A stretch of DNA of 64,000 nt from Ornithinimicrobium cryptoxanthini (GTDB taxonomy: Bacteria > Actinomycetota > Actinomycetes > Actinomycetales > Dermatophilaceae), in NCBI RefSeq assembly GCF_023923205.1, contig NZ_CP099490.1, positions 310,001 through 374,000 on the forward strand, written 5' to 3'. Position numbers and translations under genes: made by a program. Below are positions 1 through 9,702 of the stretch, piece after piece. The notes beneath the pieces were generated by a model. The model was not told where the DNA came from. It saw only the letters and a list, made by a program, of their open reading frames with translations, and ran no database searches. The number at the start of each line of letters is the position of its first letter. Positions within the stretch are counted from its first letter, which is position 1.

Positions 1-798
1 GCTCTCCTCGCCGAGATAGGCGTTGATCACGCGCTGGTCGGCGCGGACGGTCTCGTAGGTGCCGCGGGCCAGCACCTCACCGGCCATGAGCACGGTGACG
101 TGGTGGGCGAGGCTGCCGACAACATGCATGTTGTGGTCGACGAAGACGACGGTGCGGCCCTTGGCAATCTGCTGGACCAGCTCGATAGTGCGGTCGACGT
201 CCTCGCGCCCCATGCCGGCCGTCGGCTCGTCGAGCAGCAGCACCGTCGGGTCCAACGAGATGACCAGGGCCATCTCCAGGGCCCGCTTCTGCCCGTAGGC
301 GAGCTCTCCCGCAGGCCGGTCGGCGAGGGCGGACAGGCCCACCTCGTCGACCAGCTGGTCGGCGCGCTCGCGATACTGACGCAGCTGCTTGTCCGAGCGC
401 CAGAAGCGCATCCCGCCGCCGGCCATGCCCTGCAGTCCCAGCTCCACGTGCTCGCGGGGAGTCAGGTTGTCAAACAGGCTGGTGATCTGGAAGGAGCGGG
501 CCACGCCCTCATGGGCGATCTGCTCGGGCTCGCGGCCCGTGATGTCCTTGCCGTGCACGGTGATCGTGCCCGAGGTCGGCTTGATGTAGCCGGTCAGCAG
601 GTTGAACAGGGTCGTCTTGCCGGCGCCGTTGGGGCCGACCAGCGCGTGGATCTGACCCTCGACGACGTCCAGGTCCACGTTGTTGACGGCGCGGAAGCCC
701 CGGAAGTCCTTGCTGAGGCCCTTGGCCGACAGCGCCACGGTCTGACCCGTGCTGCGCTCACCCTGCTGCGGGGCGTCGTGGTGTTCTGCGGCGTTCAT
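1..798 (-). CDS. livG: branched-chain amino-acid ABC transporter ATP-binding protein, LivG-like (3' end beyond window)
   Basis: This is the ATP-hydrolysing subunit of a high-affinity importer, most like LivG of branched-chain amino-acid (or urea/amide) ABC systems. Translating leftward from the ATG at 796-798 gives 266 codons with no stop before the window edge. The last residues (RVINAYLGEES) are typical of the LivG C-terminus, so only a few residues are missing. Visible motifs are Walker A (GPNGAGKTTLFN), a LivG-style signature (LAYGQKRALE in place of LSGGQ), Walker B (VLLLDEPTAGMG) and the switch histidine in VDHNMHVV. It is divergent from the 3-hydroxybutyrate dehydrogenase gene, with 190 bases between them. 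The substrate cannot be read from this subunit, and the partner permease and LivF genes should lie to the left. Confidence 0.9.
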   Translation of the reverse strand, partial: MNAAEHHDAPQQGERSTGQTVALSAKGLSKDFRGFRAVNNVDLDVVEGQIHALVGPNGAGKTTLFNLLTGYIKPTSGTITVHGKDITGREPEQIAHEGVARSFQITSLFDNLTPREHVELGLQGMAGGGMRFWRSDKQLRQYRERADQLVDEVGLSALADRPAGELAYGQKRALEMALVISLDPTVLLLDEPTAGMGREDVDRTIELVQQIAKGRTVVFVDHNMHVVGSLAHHVTVLMAGEVLARGTYETVRADQRVINAYLGEES

Positions 799-988
799 GG
801 TTCCACAACCTAGGCGCGAACCCGGCGGCGGCCGATGTGAGGAATCCACACAAATCGCGGTCAAGGCATGTTGGCTCCACACATAGACCAGGGGTGGGGT
901 TGCCACGGAGGATGCGGCGTAGTGGATGAGAGCCCGCAACTGGCGCCCCTGTCCCGTCAGACCAGCCAATGATTGAGGAGCGAGGACG

Positions 989-1726
989 ATGACGATGCGG
1001 ACGGTGCTGGTCACCGGCGGGGCCAGCGGGATCGGTGAGGCCATCGCACGGCGGGGGGCCCGGGAAGGTCACCGAGTGATCGTGGCCGACCGGGACAAGG
1101 GCGGTGCAGACCGGGTCGCGGGCGAGATCGGCGGCGAGGCATGGCACGTGGACCTGTCGGACACGGCCGCGCTCGGTGAGCTGCGCCTGGAGTGCGACGT
1201 CCTGGTGAACAACGCCGGGGTGCAGCGGGTTGCACCGATCCACGAGTTCGACCCCGAGGACTTTCGGCTCATCCACCGACTCATGCTCGAGGCGCCGTTC
1301 CTGCTCGTCCGGGCTGCGCTGCCGCACATGTATGCCCAGGGCTGGGGGCGGGTCATCAACATCTCCTCGGCCCACGGCCTGCGGGCCTCGGCCTTCAAGT
1401 CGGCCTATGTCTCGGCCAAGCACGGGCTGGAGGGTCTGTCCAAGGTCACCGCGCTCGAGGGCGCTCCGCACGGGGTGACGTCCAACTGCATCAACCCTGG
1501 CTATGTGCGCACTCCGTTGGTCGAGCAGCAGATCGCCGACCAGTCGGCCACCCACGGGATCCCCGAGAGCGAGGTGGTCGAGAAGATCATGCTGACGCGC
1601 TCGGCCATCAAGCGACTGTGCGAGCCCGACGAAGTGGCGGCGCTGGCGGCGTTCCTGATGACGGATGACGCCGGCATGGTCACCGGGACCTCGCACACCA
1701 TGGACGGTGGCTGGACCGCCCAGTAG
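989..1726 (+). CDS. bdhA: 3-hydroxybutyrate dehydrogenase (short-chain dehydrogenase)
   Basis: A classical NAD-dependent SDR of 245 residues, most like D-3-hydroxybutyrate dehydrogenase, which interconverts 3-hydroxybutyrate and acetoacetate in the cytosol. Near the N-terminus is the cofactor motif TGGASGIGEA, followed by NNAG, the catalytic serine in INISSAHG and the YVSAK active-site pair. SNCINPGYVRTPLVEQQI and the C-terminal SHTMDGGWTAQ are typical of the BdhA subgroup. The ATG at 989 follows a GAGGAGCGAGGA purine stretch; the ATG at 995 is a possible alternative. It is monocistronic and followed by three hairpin repeats that probably end its transcript. The enzyme class is certain; the precise substrate is inferred from family resemblance. 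Confidence 0.88.
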   Translation: MTMRTVLVTGGASGIGEAIARRGAREGHRVIVADRDKGGADRVAGEIGGEAWHVDLSDTAALGELRLECDVLVNNAGVQRVAPIHEFDPEDFRLIHRLMLEAPFLLVRAALPHMYAQGWGRVINISSAHGLRASAFKSAYVSAKHGLEGLSKVTALEGAPHGVTSNCINPGYVRTPLVEQQIADQSATHGIPESEVVEKIMLTRSAIKRLCEPDEVAALAAFLMTDDAGMVTGTSHTMDGGWTAQ

Positions 1727-1741
1727 GGCACCCTCGCGACA

Positions 1742-1862
1742 ATATGCCCTGCCCCACCAGAGGGGGCAGAGTAGTTGCGCACGGGGTGTCCCTGCCCCAC
1801 CAGGAGGGGCAGAGTAGGTGCGCACCGGTTGTCCTTGCCCCACCAGAGGGGGCAGGGCATAT
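1742..1862. repeat. three tandem GC-rich hairpin repeats (43-base period) bounded by a 14-base inverted repeat
   Basis: Three units start at 1747, 1790 and 1833. Each contains TGCCCC-loop-GGGGCA (the middle unit is slightly changed), and the first two share a linker of the type agagtagttgcgcac. The outermost arms ATATGCCCTGCCCC (1742-1755) and GGGGCAGGGCATAT (1849-1862) are perfect inverted repeats, so the block could fold as one long structure or as three short hairpins. It lies directly after the bdhA stop and probably acts as a terminator or mRNA 3' end stabiliser. It could also be a small mobile or REP-like repeat. Confidence 0.7.
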
Positions 1863-1983
1863 CCTGCGGCAGGTGGGGCCCCTGCGGCCTTTGTCTGCGC
1901 CTGACTGCCTGTCTGCGCCGTCGACCTTCCCCGTTATCCACAGGCCGTCAGGGCGGCGCGCGCCGACCGGGCACACTCGTGCG

Positions 1984-2970
1984 ATGCGCACGCCCAGAGC
2001 ACAGGTTGTCAGGGGAGCCGGGCCACTGCGTCCGACCCTGGCGCGAGAGCTGCTGCAGGCGCGTGCCCGGCTCGAGACAGCCACGGGGGTCGTGGAGACG
2101 ATCGCTCTGGTCATGCGCCGGCTCCGGCACGACGAGGGCCTGAGTCAACGGGCCTATGCACTCCGGCGTGGTTGGTCGAAGTCCTTCCAGGCGCGCCTGG
2201 AGTCGTGCGCGCAAAATCTGATGCTGCGTGACGTCGTGGACGCGCTGACCGGCACAGGCTTCGTCCTGGCCCTGCTCCCGGACGGAGATCCGTCGGTCGG
2301 CGCTGTCGATGGCTGGAGCACCCCCGAGCTGATCGCACGGGACCGCGGCGGTCGGCGATTCCCGGCTGCTCGTGAGGTGCAACGGGCGACACGGCCCCCG
2401 ACCTGGTGGTGGTGGAAGCACAGCACCAACAGCATGGTGGGCCAGCCGGAGTGGACCACTGCGGTGGAGGCGCACGTCAGGGGAGTGACCGCTACGGTGA
2501 TGACGATGAACGAGATCCGAGTCCGACCAAAGCTCGCGGTCGAGGGTGCTGAGCGCGCGATCGAGTTCTATCAAGAGGTGCTCGGGGCGAGACTGCAGAG
2601 TCGGCACACCATGGGTGAGGCAGTGGTCTTCGCCCAGCTGGAGCTCCCGAGCGGAGACGTGCTGCAGGTCAAGGATGCCGACCACGTCGATCGCGCACCC
2701 GGGCCAGACGGCGCAGGGGTCATCATCGACGTCCTCTGCGACGATCCGGACACGGTCGTGGCCGCCGCCGTCGAGCGGGGGGCCGAGGTCATCTTCGAGG
2801 TTGCCGACCAGCCGTATGGCGCGCGCCAGGGCCGGATCCGCGACCCCTTCGGGCATCAGTGGATCGTGGGCACGGAGCTGACCAAGAGCGACGCCGAGGT
2901 CCAGGCAGCCCTGGACGACTGGGCCGCCGCTGAGGGGACGTCTCGGAAGGGCGCTGAGGGGAACGCCTGA
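1984..2970 (+). CDS. HTH DNA-binding region joined in frame to a VOC (glyoxalase-like) domain
   Basis: The frame opened at ATG 1984 encodes 328 residues with two distinct parts. Residues about 1-170 contain a predicted XRE-like helix-turn-helix (around LSQRAYALRRGWSKSFQARL) followed by a Trp-rich stretch (PTWWWWKH). Residues about 173-310 form a PhnB/VOC-type domain: RPKLAVEGAERAIEFYQEVL at its start, the DVLQVKDAD strand, and DPFGHQWIVG at its end with the usual metal-site region. ATGs at 2500 and 2506 would start a stand-alone VOC protein, and GGGGAG lies 14-20 bases upstream of 2500. The two halves may therefore be separate genes that happen to share a frame without a stop. The ligand or substrate is unknown. 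It converges on purL, with 29 bases between the stops. Confidence 0.6.
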   Translation: MRTPRAQVVRGAGPLRPTLARELLQARARLETATGVVETIALVMRRLRHDEGLSQRAYALRRGWSKSFQARLESCAQNLMLRDVVDALTGTGFVLALLPDGDPSVGAVDGWSTPELIARDRGGRRFPAAREVQRATRPPTWWWWKHSTNSMVGQPEWTTAVEAHVRGVTATVMTMNEIRVRPKLAVEGAERAIEFYQEVLGARLQSRHTMGEAVVFAQLELPSGDVLQVKDADHVDRAPGPDGAGVIIDVLCDDPDTVVAAAVERGAEVIFEVADQPYGARQGRIRDPFGHQWIVGTELTKSDAEVQAALDDWAAAEGTSRKGAEGNA

Positions 2971-2999
2971 GGAAGGCGAGGGGAACTCCTGACCGCAGG

Positions 3000-5900
3000 T
3001 CAGTCCACCCAGACACGGGCGTTGCGGAACATCCGGAGCCAGGGGCTGGCCTCGTCGATGTTGCCCGGTGTCCACGACAGCTGCGCGTTGCGCTGCACCC
3101 GCTCGGGGTGCGGCATCATCGCGGTGAAGCGTCCGTCCGGGGTCGTCACCGCTGTCAGCCCGCCAGGGGAGCCGTTCGGGTTGGCTGGATAGGTCGTAGC
3201 AGGTTGGCCGTGGTTGTCGACATAGCGGGCCGCCGCCAGCACCGCCTGCTCGTCGCCGCGGGCCGCGAAGTTTGCGCGGCCCTCACCGTGCGCGACCGCG
3301 ATCGGGATCCGCGAGCCGGCCATCCCGGTGAAGAACAGCGACGGGCTGTCGAGCACCTCGACGGCGCTGAGGCGGGCTTCATACTGCTCGCTGCGGTTGC
3401 GGGTGAACCGCGGCCAGGCCTCGGCGCCGGGGATGAGGTCGGCCAGCGCCGCAAACATCTGACACCCGTTGCAGATGCCCAGCGCGAAGGTGTCCGGCCG
3501 GGTGAAGAACGTCCCGAAGGCGTCGGTCAGCGAAGCGTTGAACAGGATCGAGCGGGCCCAGCCCTCCCCGGCGCCGAGCGTGTCGCCATAGGAGAAGCCG
3601 CCGCACGCGACCAGGCCCACGACGTCGGCCAGGTCAAAGCGGCCGGCCTGCAGGTCGGTCATGTGCACGTCGAAGGTGTCGAAGCCGGCCCGGTCGAAGG
3701 CGAAGGCGGTCTCGACGTGGGAGTTGACCCCTTGTTCACGCAGGATCGCCACCGCAGGTCGCACCCCCGCGTTGAGGTAGGGCGCGGTGATGTCATCAGC
3801 CGGGTCGAACGTGGTCCGCAGCGGCAGACCCGGGTCACCGTCGGCGCCGAAGGCCTCGTGCTCCTCGGCGGCTGACTCGGGGTTGTCGCGCAGGGTCGAG
3901 ATGCGCCAGGAGACCTCGTCCCAGGCCTGCGCGAGGTCGCGCACCGTCTCGTCGAGCCTGCTCGTGCCGACGCTGATGCGCACGCGTCTGTCGCTGCGGA
4001 CCTGACCCACCTGGTGGGTGAGCTCACCCAGGCCGTGCTCGGCGAGCACCGCGACGGCCTGCTCGGCGCACCCTTCGGAGACCCCCAGGAGCACACCGAG
4101 CTCCTCGGCAAAAAGCGCGGCCACGTCCGGGACCGTGGCGTCCAGGCCCACCGCCCCCGCAAAGGCCATCTCGCACAGGGTCGCCCACAGCCCGCCATCG
4201 GACCGGTCGTGGTAGGCCGTGACGAGGCCGGCCTCGCGCAGCGCACCGAGGGCTGCGGCCAGGTTGGTCATCTGCTGCGGGTCGTCCAGGTCGGGGACGC
4301 TCCCGCCAAACTCGCCGCGGACCTGCGCCAGGATCGAGCCGCCGAGGCGGTTCCGTCCCGCGCCGAGGTCGATGAGGATCAGCTCGTCACCCGGGTGGAC
4401 CTGTGGCGTGAGGGTGCCACGCACATCGGGCAGCGAGGCGAACGCCGTGGTCACGAGGGAGACCGGCGAGATGACCTGCTTGCGGATCTCGCCGCCGCCG
4501 ATGTCAGCGCTCGCGGATGGCTCGGTCCAGGTCGTGCGCATCGACAGCGAGTCCTTGCCGACGGGGACCCCGATGCCGAGGGCCGGGCACAGCTCCATGG
4601 CGACGGCGTGCACCGTGTCATAGAGCGCAGCGTCCTCACCAGGCTCGCCGCAGGCGGCCATCCAGTTGAGCGAGAGCTTGACCTCGCGCAGCGTGACAGG
4701 GGCTGCGAGCAGGTTGGTCAGCGCCTCACCGACGGCCATCCGACCCGAGGCCGGTGCGTCCACGGACGCCAGCGGCGTGCGCTCGCCGGAGGCCATCGCC
4801 TGACCGGACAGGCTGAGGTGGTCCGAGAGAGTCACCGCGACGTCGGCCACCGGCACCTGCCAGGGACCGACCATCTGGTCACGGTGGCTGAGCCCGCCGA
4901 CCGTGCGGTCACCGATGGTGATTAGGAACCTCTTGGACGCCACGCTCGGGTGGCGCAGCACGGAGTAGGCCGCGTCGCGCAGCGTGGAATCGTCCAGGCC
5001 GGCCAGCTCCAGGTCGGGGGCGGAACGCTGGAGCCGTTGCACGTCACGCGTCATCTTCGGTGGCTTGCCGAGCAGCACCTCCAAGGGCATGTCGACAGCT
5101 CGGTCGGCAGGTCTGCCCCCGGCGCGGTCGCCGTCCGTGGGTGATGGGGCCACGTCGGAGATGTCCGACAGCACCAGCTGACCGCCGTCCTGCGCCACTC
5201 CGACGACGGCAAAGGGACAGCGCTCGCGCTCGCACAGCGCCGCGAAGTCGGCCAGCGACTCCGGCGCGATCGCCAGGACATAACGCTCCTGGCTCTCGTT
5301 GGACCAGATCTCCTTGGGCGCCAGCCCGGACTCCTCCAGTGGGACGGCGCCGAGGTCGAAGCGAGCACCCAGCCCGGCGTCGTCCACGAGCTCGGGGAAG
5401 GCGTTGGACAGGCCGCCGGCTCCGACGTCGTGGATGGCCAGGATCGGGTTCTGCTCGCCGAGCGACCAGCAGTGGTTGATGACCTCCTGCGCCCTTCGCT
5501 CCATCTCAGGATTGCCGCGCTGGACCGAGTCGAAGTCCAGCTCGGCCGCGTTGTCGCCGGCGGCCATCGAAGAGGCGGCGCCGCCGCCCATGCCGATGCG
5601 CATGCCCGGTCCGCCGATCTGGATCAGCAGCGACCCGGCCGGGAAGAGCACCTTCTGGGTCTGTGACGCGCTGATCGAGCCCAGTCCACCGGCGCTCATG
5701 ATCGGCTTGTGATAGCCGCGGCGCACGCCGTCGACCGTCTGTTCATAGACGCGGAAGAACCCGCCGAGGGCCGGTCGGCCGAACTCGTTGTTGAAGGCCG
5801 CAGCGCCGAGCGGGCCGTCGATCATGATCTCGAGCGGGGTGGCGAGGTGGCCGGGTGCGCCATAGGCCTGTGCCTCCCACGGCTCGGCGGTGCCGGGCAG

Positions 5901-7007
5901 GTGCAGGTTGGAGACGACGAACCCGTTGAGGCCGGCCTTGGGGGCCGAGCCCCGTCCGGTCGCGCCCTCGTCGCGGATCTCGCCGCCCGCGCCAGTCGCG
6001 GCGCCGGGGAAGGGGGAGATCGCCGTCGGGTGGTTGTGTGTCTCGACCTTCATCAGGACGTGGACGTCCTCCTGCCGCTCGGCGTAGCGGCTGGGGCGGG
6101 CCAGCGCCGCCGGCCCCTCGAGGCTGCCCTCGGGCAGCCAGCGGGTCACCGGGCCGCCCGCCATCACCGAGGCGTTGTCCTTGTAGGCCACGATCGTGCC
6201 CTGCGGGTTGAGGGCCTCGGTGTGGCGGATCATCCCGAAGAGGCTGCTGGGCTGGGGCACGCCGTCGATGATGAACTCGGAGTTGAAGATCTTGTGCCGG
6301 CAGTGCTCGGAGTTGGCCTGGGCAAACATGGTCAGCTCGACGTCGGTGGGGTTGCGGCCCAGCCCGGTGAAGGCCTCGACCAGATAGTCGATCTCATCCG
6401 GTGCGAGGGCCAGGCCGTAGGCGGCATCCGCCTCGACGAGGGCCGCTCGCCCGCGGCCCAGCACGTCGACGTGCTCCATCGGCGCGGCCTCGCGCTCGGT
6501 GAACAGCGCGGCGGCGTCGTCCTGGCTGGGCAGGGCACTCTCGGTCATCCGGTCGTGCAGGAGCACGGCGCAGGCCGCCCACTCCTGCTCCGTGAGGTCC
6601 TCGGGGCCGTCAAGCGTGAGTCGGTGCTCGGTGACCCGCTCGACGCGGTGGATGTCGATGCCGCAGTTGTGCACGATGTCGGTGGCCTTGCTGGCCCACG
6701 GAGAGATCGTGCCGAGGCGGGGCGTGACGACGATGAGTGCCTCACCGCCCGCGACCTGACGGCCCTGGCGCTGTGTCCCGGACCCGCCGGGAGCTGCTGG
6801 AGCAGGCTCTCCATAGGTCAGCAGTGCCGCCAGCCTGGCCGCCGACTCCTCGCTGAGGCGGGACTGCGTGGCCACCCAGTGCTCATAGCGTGCCGTGAGC
6901 CCGGTGACGCGGGGGACGGCGGCCTGCAGGGCGCTCAGCAGCGCCCTGGCCCGGAACTCAGACAGGGCGGCGCCGCCCGGGATGGCGGTCAACGCATAGT
7001 TCTGCAC
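3000..7007 (-). CDS. purL: phosphoribosylformylglycinamidine synthase, large single-chain form
   Basis: Fourth step of purine synthesis: ATP- and glutamine-dependent amidation of FGAR to FGAM. The 1335-residue protein has the architecture of the proteobacterial/eukaryotic large PurL. An N-terminal PurS-like region and linker (residues about 1-210) come first. Two AIR-synthase-like halves follow, with a glycine-rich ATP region ([20 protein letters not shown] is within it). The C-terminal class-I glutaminase (from about 1040) has the nucleophile in GICNGCQMF and the acid/base pair region AHGEGR and MPHPERV. Most actinobacteria instead use separate purS, purQ and short purL genes, so this form is unusual here. 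It is the last gene of purD-purC-purL, 39 bases after purC. Confidence 0.97.
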   Translation of the reverse strand: MQNYALTAIPGGAALSEFRARALLSALQAAVPRVTGLTARYEHWVATQSRLSEESAARLAALLTYGEPAPAAPGGSGTQRQGRQVAGGEALIVVTPRLGTISPWASKATDIVHNCGIDIHRVERVTEHRLTLDGPEDLTEQEWAACAVLLHDRMTESALPSQDDAAALFTEREAAPMEHVDVLGRGRAALVEADAAYGLALAPDEIDYLVEAFTGLGRNPTDVELTMFAQANSEHCRHKIFNSEFIIDGVPQPSSLFGMIRHTEALNPQGTIVAYKDNASVMAGGPVTRWLPEGSLEGPAALARPSRYAERQEDVHVLMKVETHNHPTAISPFPGAATGAGGEIRDEGATGRGSAPKAGLNGFVVSNLHLPGTAEPWEAQAYGAPGHLATPLEIMIDGPLGAAAFNNEFGRPALGGFFRVYEQTVDGVRRGYHKPIMSAGGLGSISASQTQKVLFPAGSLLIQIGGPGMRIGMGGGAASSMAAGDNAAELDFDSVQRGNPEMERRAQEVINHCWSLGEQNPILAIHDVGAGGLSNAFPELVDDAGLGARFDLGAVPLEESGLAPKEIWSNESQERYVLAIAPESLADFAALCERERCPFAVVGVAQDGGQLVLSDISDVAPSPTDGDRAGGRPADRAVDMPLEVLLGKPPKMTRDVQRLQRSAPDLELAGLDDSTLRDAAYSVLRHPSVASKRFLITIGDRTVGGLSHRDQMVGPWQVPVADVAVTLSDHLSLSGQAMASGERTPLASVDAPASGRMAVGEALTNLLAAPVTLREVKLSLNWMAACGEPGEDAALYDTVHAVAMELCPALGIGVPVGKDSLSMRTTWTEPSASADIGGGEIRKQVISPVSLVTTAFASLPDVRGTLTPQVHPGDELILIDLGAGRNRLGGSILAQVRGEFGGSVPDLDDPQQMTNLAAALGALREAGLVTAYHDRSDGGLWATLCEMAFAGAVGLDATVPDVAALFAEELGVLLGVSEGCAEQAVAVLAEHGLGELTHQVGQVRSDRRVRISVGTSRLDETVRDLAQAWDEVSWRISTLRDNPESAAEEHEAFGADGDPGLPLRTTFDPADDITAPYLNAGVRPAVAILREQGVNSHVETAFAFDRAGFDTFDVHMTDLQAGRFDLADVVGLVACGGFSYGDTLGAGEGWARSILFNASLTDAFGTFFTRPDTFALGICNGCQMFAALADLIPGAEAWPRFTRNRSEQYEARLSAVEVLDSPSLFFTGMAGSRIPIAVAHGEGRANFAARGDEQAVLAAARYVDNHGQPATTYPANPNGSPGGLTAVTTPDGRFTAMMPHPERVQRNAQLSWTPGNIDEASPWLRMFRNARVWVD

Positions 7008-7046
7008 GGCGGGCGGACTCCTCGGACGTCGCTGCTGGCTCGGGCG

Positions 7047-8108
7047 TTAGGGCTGGACGGTCGGGCCGGACGAAGCGGCGTCAGGCACCGCGGGATTGGG
7101 CGTGGTGGGGTCGGACGCCGCGGGGTCGGGCGCGAACGTCCGCCCGGTCAGTGTCTCGTAGGCCTCGACATAGCGTGCCCGGGTCAGCTCGACCACCTCG
7201 TCCGGCAAGGGTGGTGGTGCCTGGTTGCTCGAGCGGTCCCAGCCGCTGTCGGCGGAGAGCAGCCAGTCGCGCAGCACCTGCTTGTCATAGGACGTCTGCG
7301 GATGGCCCGGCTCCCACTGCGAGGCGCGCCAGAAGCGGCTGCTGTCAGGGGTCAGGACCTCGTCTGCCAGGACGACCTGGATGGCGTCGGGGTCGACTGT
7401 CGTCCAGTCGATCTCCTCCTCGGCGTCCGCTGTCGGGAGGCCGAGGGAGACCGGGTCCACGCCATACTCCACCTTGGTGTCGGCGATCAGGATCCCCCGG
7501 TCGGCGGCGATCTCGTTGCCCCTGGCCAGGATCGCGATGGTCAGGTCGCGCACGCGGGCCGCGAGCGCCGGGCCCAGCTCGTCCTCCACGTCCTCGAACC
7601 GCATCGGCTCGTCATGCTGACCGAAAGGAGCCTTGGTCGTCGGTGTGAAGATCGGCTCGGCCAGCCGGGACCCGTCGACCAGACCCGCAGGGAGCTCGAC
7701 CCCACAGACCGATCCGGTCTCGCGGTAGTCACTCAGCCCGCTGCCGGTCAGATAGGCACGGGCGATGCACTCGACCGGCAGCATCCGCAGCCGTCGCACG
7801 TTCAGGGCCCGCCCGGCCACCTGCGCCGGCACGGCCGTGTCGATCACATGGTGGGGGACCAGGTCGGCGAGCTGGTCGAACCACCACAGGGACAGCTGGG
7901 TGAGCACTGCGCCCTTGTCCGGGATGGGGCTGTCGATGACGTGGTCGAACGCGGATATCCGGTCCGAGGCGACCAGCAGCAGTCGTGAGCGGTCGACCAG
8001 CCCGGTCTCCGGGTCGATCGGGGCAAAGAGCTCACGGACCTTGCCCGAATAGAGCGGCAGGTAGCCCGGGAGCTCACCGGGCAGCCCGGCCTCGGCGTCG
8101 TGGCTCAC
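7047..8108 (-). CDS. purC: phosphoribosylaminoimidazole-succinocarboxamide synthase
   Basis: Ligates aspartate to CAIR using ATP to form SAICAR. The 353-residue protein carries the SAICAR synthetase hallmarks: YSGKVRELF near residue 20, VASDRISAFDHV, VECIARAYLTGSG, and the late DKQVLRDWL. Length is at the upper end for the family because of a low-complexity Ala/Pro/Asp/Ser tail of about 35 residues. Its start overlaps the purD stop by four bases (ATGA), so the two are probably translationally coupled. It belongs to the leftward purD-purC-purL operon. Confidence 0.96.
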   Translation of the reverse strand: MSHDAEAGLPGELPGYLPLYSGKVRELFAPIDPETGLVDRSRLLLVASDRISAFDHVIDSPIPDKGAVLTQLSLWWFDQLADLVPHHVIDTAVPAQVAGRALNVRRLRMLPVECIARAYLTGSGLSDYRETGSVCGVELPAGLVDGSRLAEPIFTPTTKAPFGQHDEPMRFEDVEDELGPALAARVRDLTIAILARGNEIAADRGILIADTKVEYGVDPVSLGLPTADAEEEIDWTTVDPDAIQVVLADEVLTPDSSRFWRASQWEPGHPQTSYDKQVLRDWLLSADSGWDRSSNQAPPPLPDEVVELTRARYVEAYETLTGRTFAPDPAASDPTTPNPAVPDAASSGPTVQP

Positions 8109-9379
8109 AGGACCGTCCCGGCCACGGCGCGCTCACAGATGTCGGTGCGGTGCTGGCCGCCCTCCAGCGTGATGACGCCGATGCCGGCGTAGGCGCGCTC
8201 GCGGGCGGTCGCCAGGTCGGGGCCGGTGCCGACCACTGACAGGACCCGACCACCGGAGGCGATCGGTCCCTCGAGCGTGGCGGCCGTGCCGGCGTGCAGC
8301 ACCTGGACGTCGGCCAGGGCGGCGCACTCCTCGAGACCGGCGATGGCTCCGCCGGTCACGACGGCAGCCGGATAGCCCTGCGCCGCCAGGACGACAGCGA
8401 CGGCGGCGTGGGGGTGGAAGCTCACCTCGGGCAGCTCGCTGAGCCGGCCGTGGGCGGCGGCGTCCAGCAGCTGGCCCAGCGGGGTGCGCAGCCGGGCCAG
8501 GACCACCTGGGTCTCCGGGTCGCCGAACCGGGCGTTGAACTCGATCACCCGCAGCCCGCGGGAGGTCAGGGCCAGCCCGACATAGAGCACCCCCACGAAC
8601 GGGGTGCCGCGCCGGCGCATCTCATCGATGGTGGGCTGCGCGATCCTGGTGATGACATCCTCGGCCAGGCCGTCTGGTGCCCACGGCAGCGGGCTGTAGG
8701 CACCCATGCCGCCGGTGTTGGGCCCGGTGTCGCCGTCGCCGATCCGCTTGAAGTCCTGCGCAGGGGCCAGCGCACGGACCTCGGTGCCGTCGCTGATGCA
8801 GAAGAGCGAGATCTCGGGGCCGTCGAGGAAGTCCTCGATCACCACGACGCCGTCGGGCTTGGCCAGGCAGGCCAGCGCGTGCGTGACAGCCTCGGTGTAG
8901 TCGTCGGTGACGACCACACCCTTGCCCGCGGCGAGCCCGTCATCCTTGACGACGTAGGGGGCCCCGGTGGCGTCGAGGGCTGAGATGACCTCGTCCTCGG
9001 TGGAGCACACGTGGGCCAGGGCGGTCGGCACGCCGGCGGCGGCCATGACCTCCTTGGCGAACGCCTTGCTGCCCTCGAGGGCAGCCGCTGCCGCGCTCGG
9101 CCCGAAGCAGGCGATGCCGCGGGCCCGGATCGCGTCCGCGACCCCGGCGACCAGGGGTGCCTCTGGGCCGACGACCACAAGGTCGACGTCCAGGTCCTGC
9201 GCCAGCTTGGACATGGCGGCAGGGTCGGTGACCGGCCCGCAGTCGGGCAGGCACTGCGCCACGAGGTCGATGCCGGGATTGCCGGGAGCGGCCAGGACCG
9301 CGTCGACGGTGGGGTCGGTGGCGAGTGCACGGACGATGGCGTGCTCGCGCGCGCCGGAGCCTAGGACGAGAACCCTCAC
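8105..9379 (-). CDS. purD: phosphoribosylamine-glycine ligase
   Basis: GAR synthetase joins glycine to phosphoribosylamine with ATP, the second step of purine synthesis. The 424 residues match the family length. The start is MRVLVLGSGAREHAI, encoded from a GTG at 9379, which is the canonical PurD N-terminus. The ATP-grasp core includes VVKDDGLAAGKGVVV and the metal-binding VIEFNARFGDPETQ. It is the first gene of purD-purC-purL and is preceded by an untranslated region with a long hairpin, so regulation of the operon may act on that leader. No clear PurR-type box was recognised. Confidence 0.97.
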   Translation of the reverse strand: MRVLVLGSGAREHAIVRALATDPTVDAVLAAPGNPGIDLVAQCLPDCGPVTDPAAMSKLAQDLDVDLVVVGPEAPLVAGVADAIRARGIACFGPSAAAAALEGSKAFAKEVMAAAGVPTALAHVCSTEDEVISALDATGAPYVVKDDGLAAGKGVVVTDDYTEAVTHALACLAKPDGVVVIEDFLDGPEISLFCISDGTEVRALAPAQDFKRIGDGDTGPNTGGMGAYSPLPWAPDGLAEDVITRIAQPTIDEMRRRGTPFVGVLYVGLALTSRGLRVIEFNARFGDPETQVVLARLRTPLGQLLDAAAHGRLSELPEVSFHPHAAVAVVLAAQGYPAAVVTGGAIAGLEECAALADVQVLHAGTAATLEGPIASGGRVLSVVGTGPDLATARERAYAGIGVITLEGGQHRTDICERAVAGTVL

Positions 9380-9435
9380 GAGATGACCCTAAGCCCAGCG
9401 GCGGGCGCCGGCCGAAGACGGCCTCCAGAATGGGG

Positions 9436-9481
9436 CGTGGCCCACCTGGGAAGCAGGGGGGTAGCTCCCAGGTAGGCCACG
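9436..9481 (-). promoter_or_regulatory. long hairpin in the purD upstream region (gap 9380-9702)
   Basis: CGTGGCC (9436-9442) and GGCCACG (9475-9481) form the base of an imperfect stem. The stem continues through ACCTGGGA paired with TCCCAGGT and closes on a G-rich loop. It lies 57 bases upstream of the purD start and would be in its 5' leader if transcription starts further right. The rest of the 323-base gap holds a weaker dyad around a run of C residues on the minus strand (about 9497-9530). It also holds the promoter of the divergent LuxR-type gene. I recognise no known riboswitch here. Confidence 0.5.
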
Positions 9482-9702
9482 CTGTGGGGCAGGTGTCTGA
9501 CTGCCTCGGGGGGAAAACAGTCGACTCGCACATCCCCACCCGGCTGAGCCGGTAGCCACACCCTGACACGCGGACGGAGCAGATGTCACGCTGAGGCCTG
9601 ACGGTTTATAGTCATTGACGGATATCCGACACCACGCCTTGCGCTGTCAAGCACTGGTTGGTCTCCCCGCAACAGCCGGACACCACGCACGAAAGGCACC
9701 GT

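Noticed and set aside
1934..1942. TTATCCACA, a perfect DnaA-box-like nonamer
   Set aside because: A single copy with no cluster, AT-rich element or origin genes nearby; probably chance.
5709..7988. 759-codon open frame antisense to purL and purC
   Set aside because: It mirrors the codon pattern of the real genes on the other strand, has no family motif and no ribosome site; high-GC genes commonly create such shadows.
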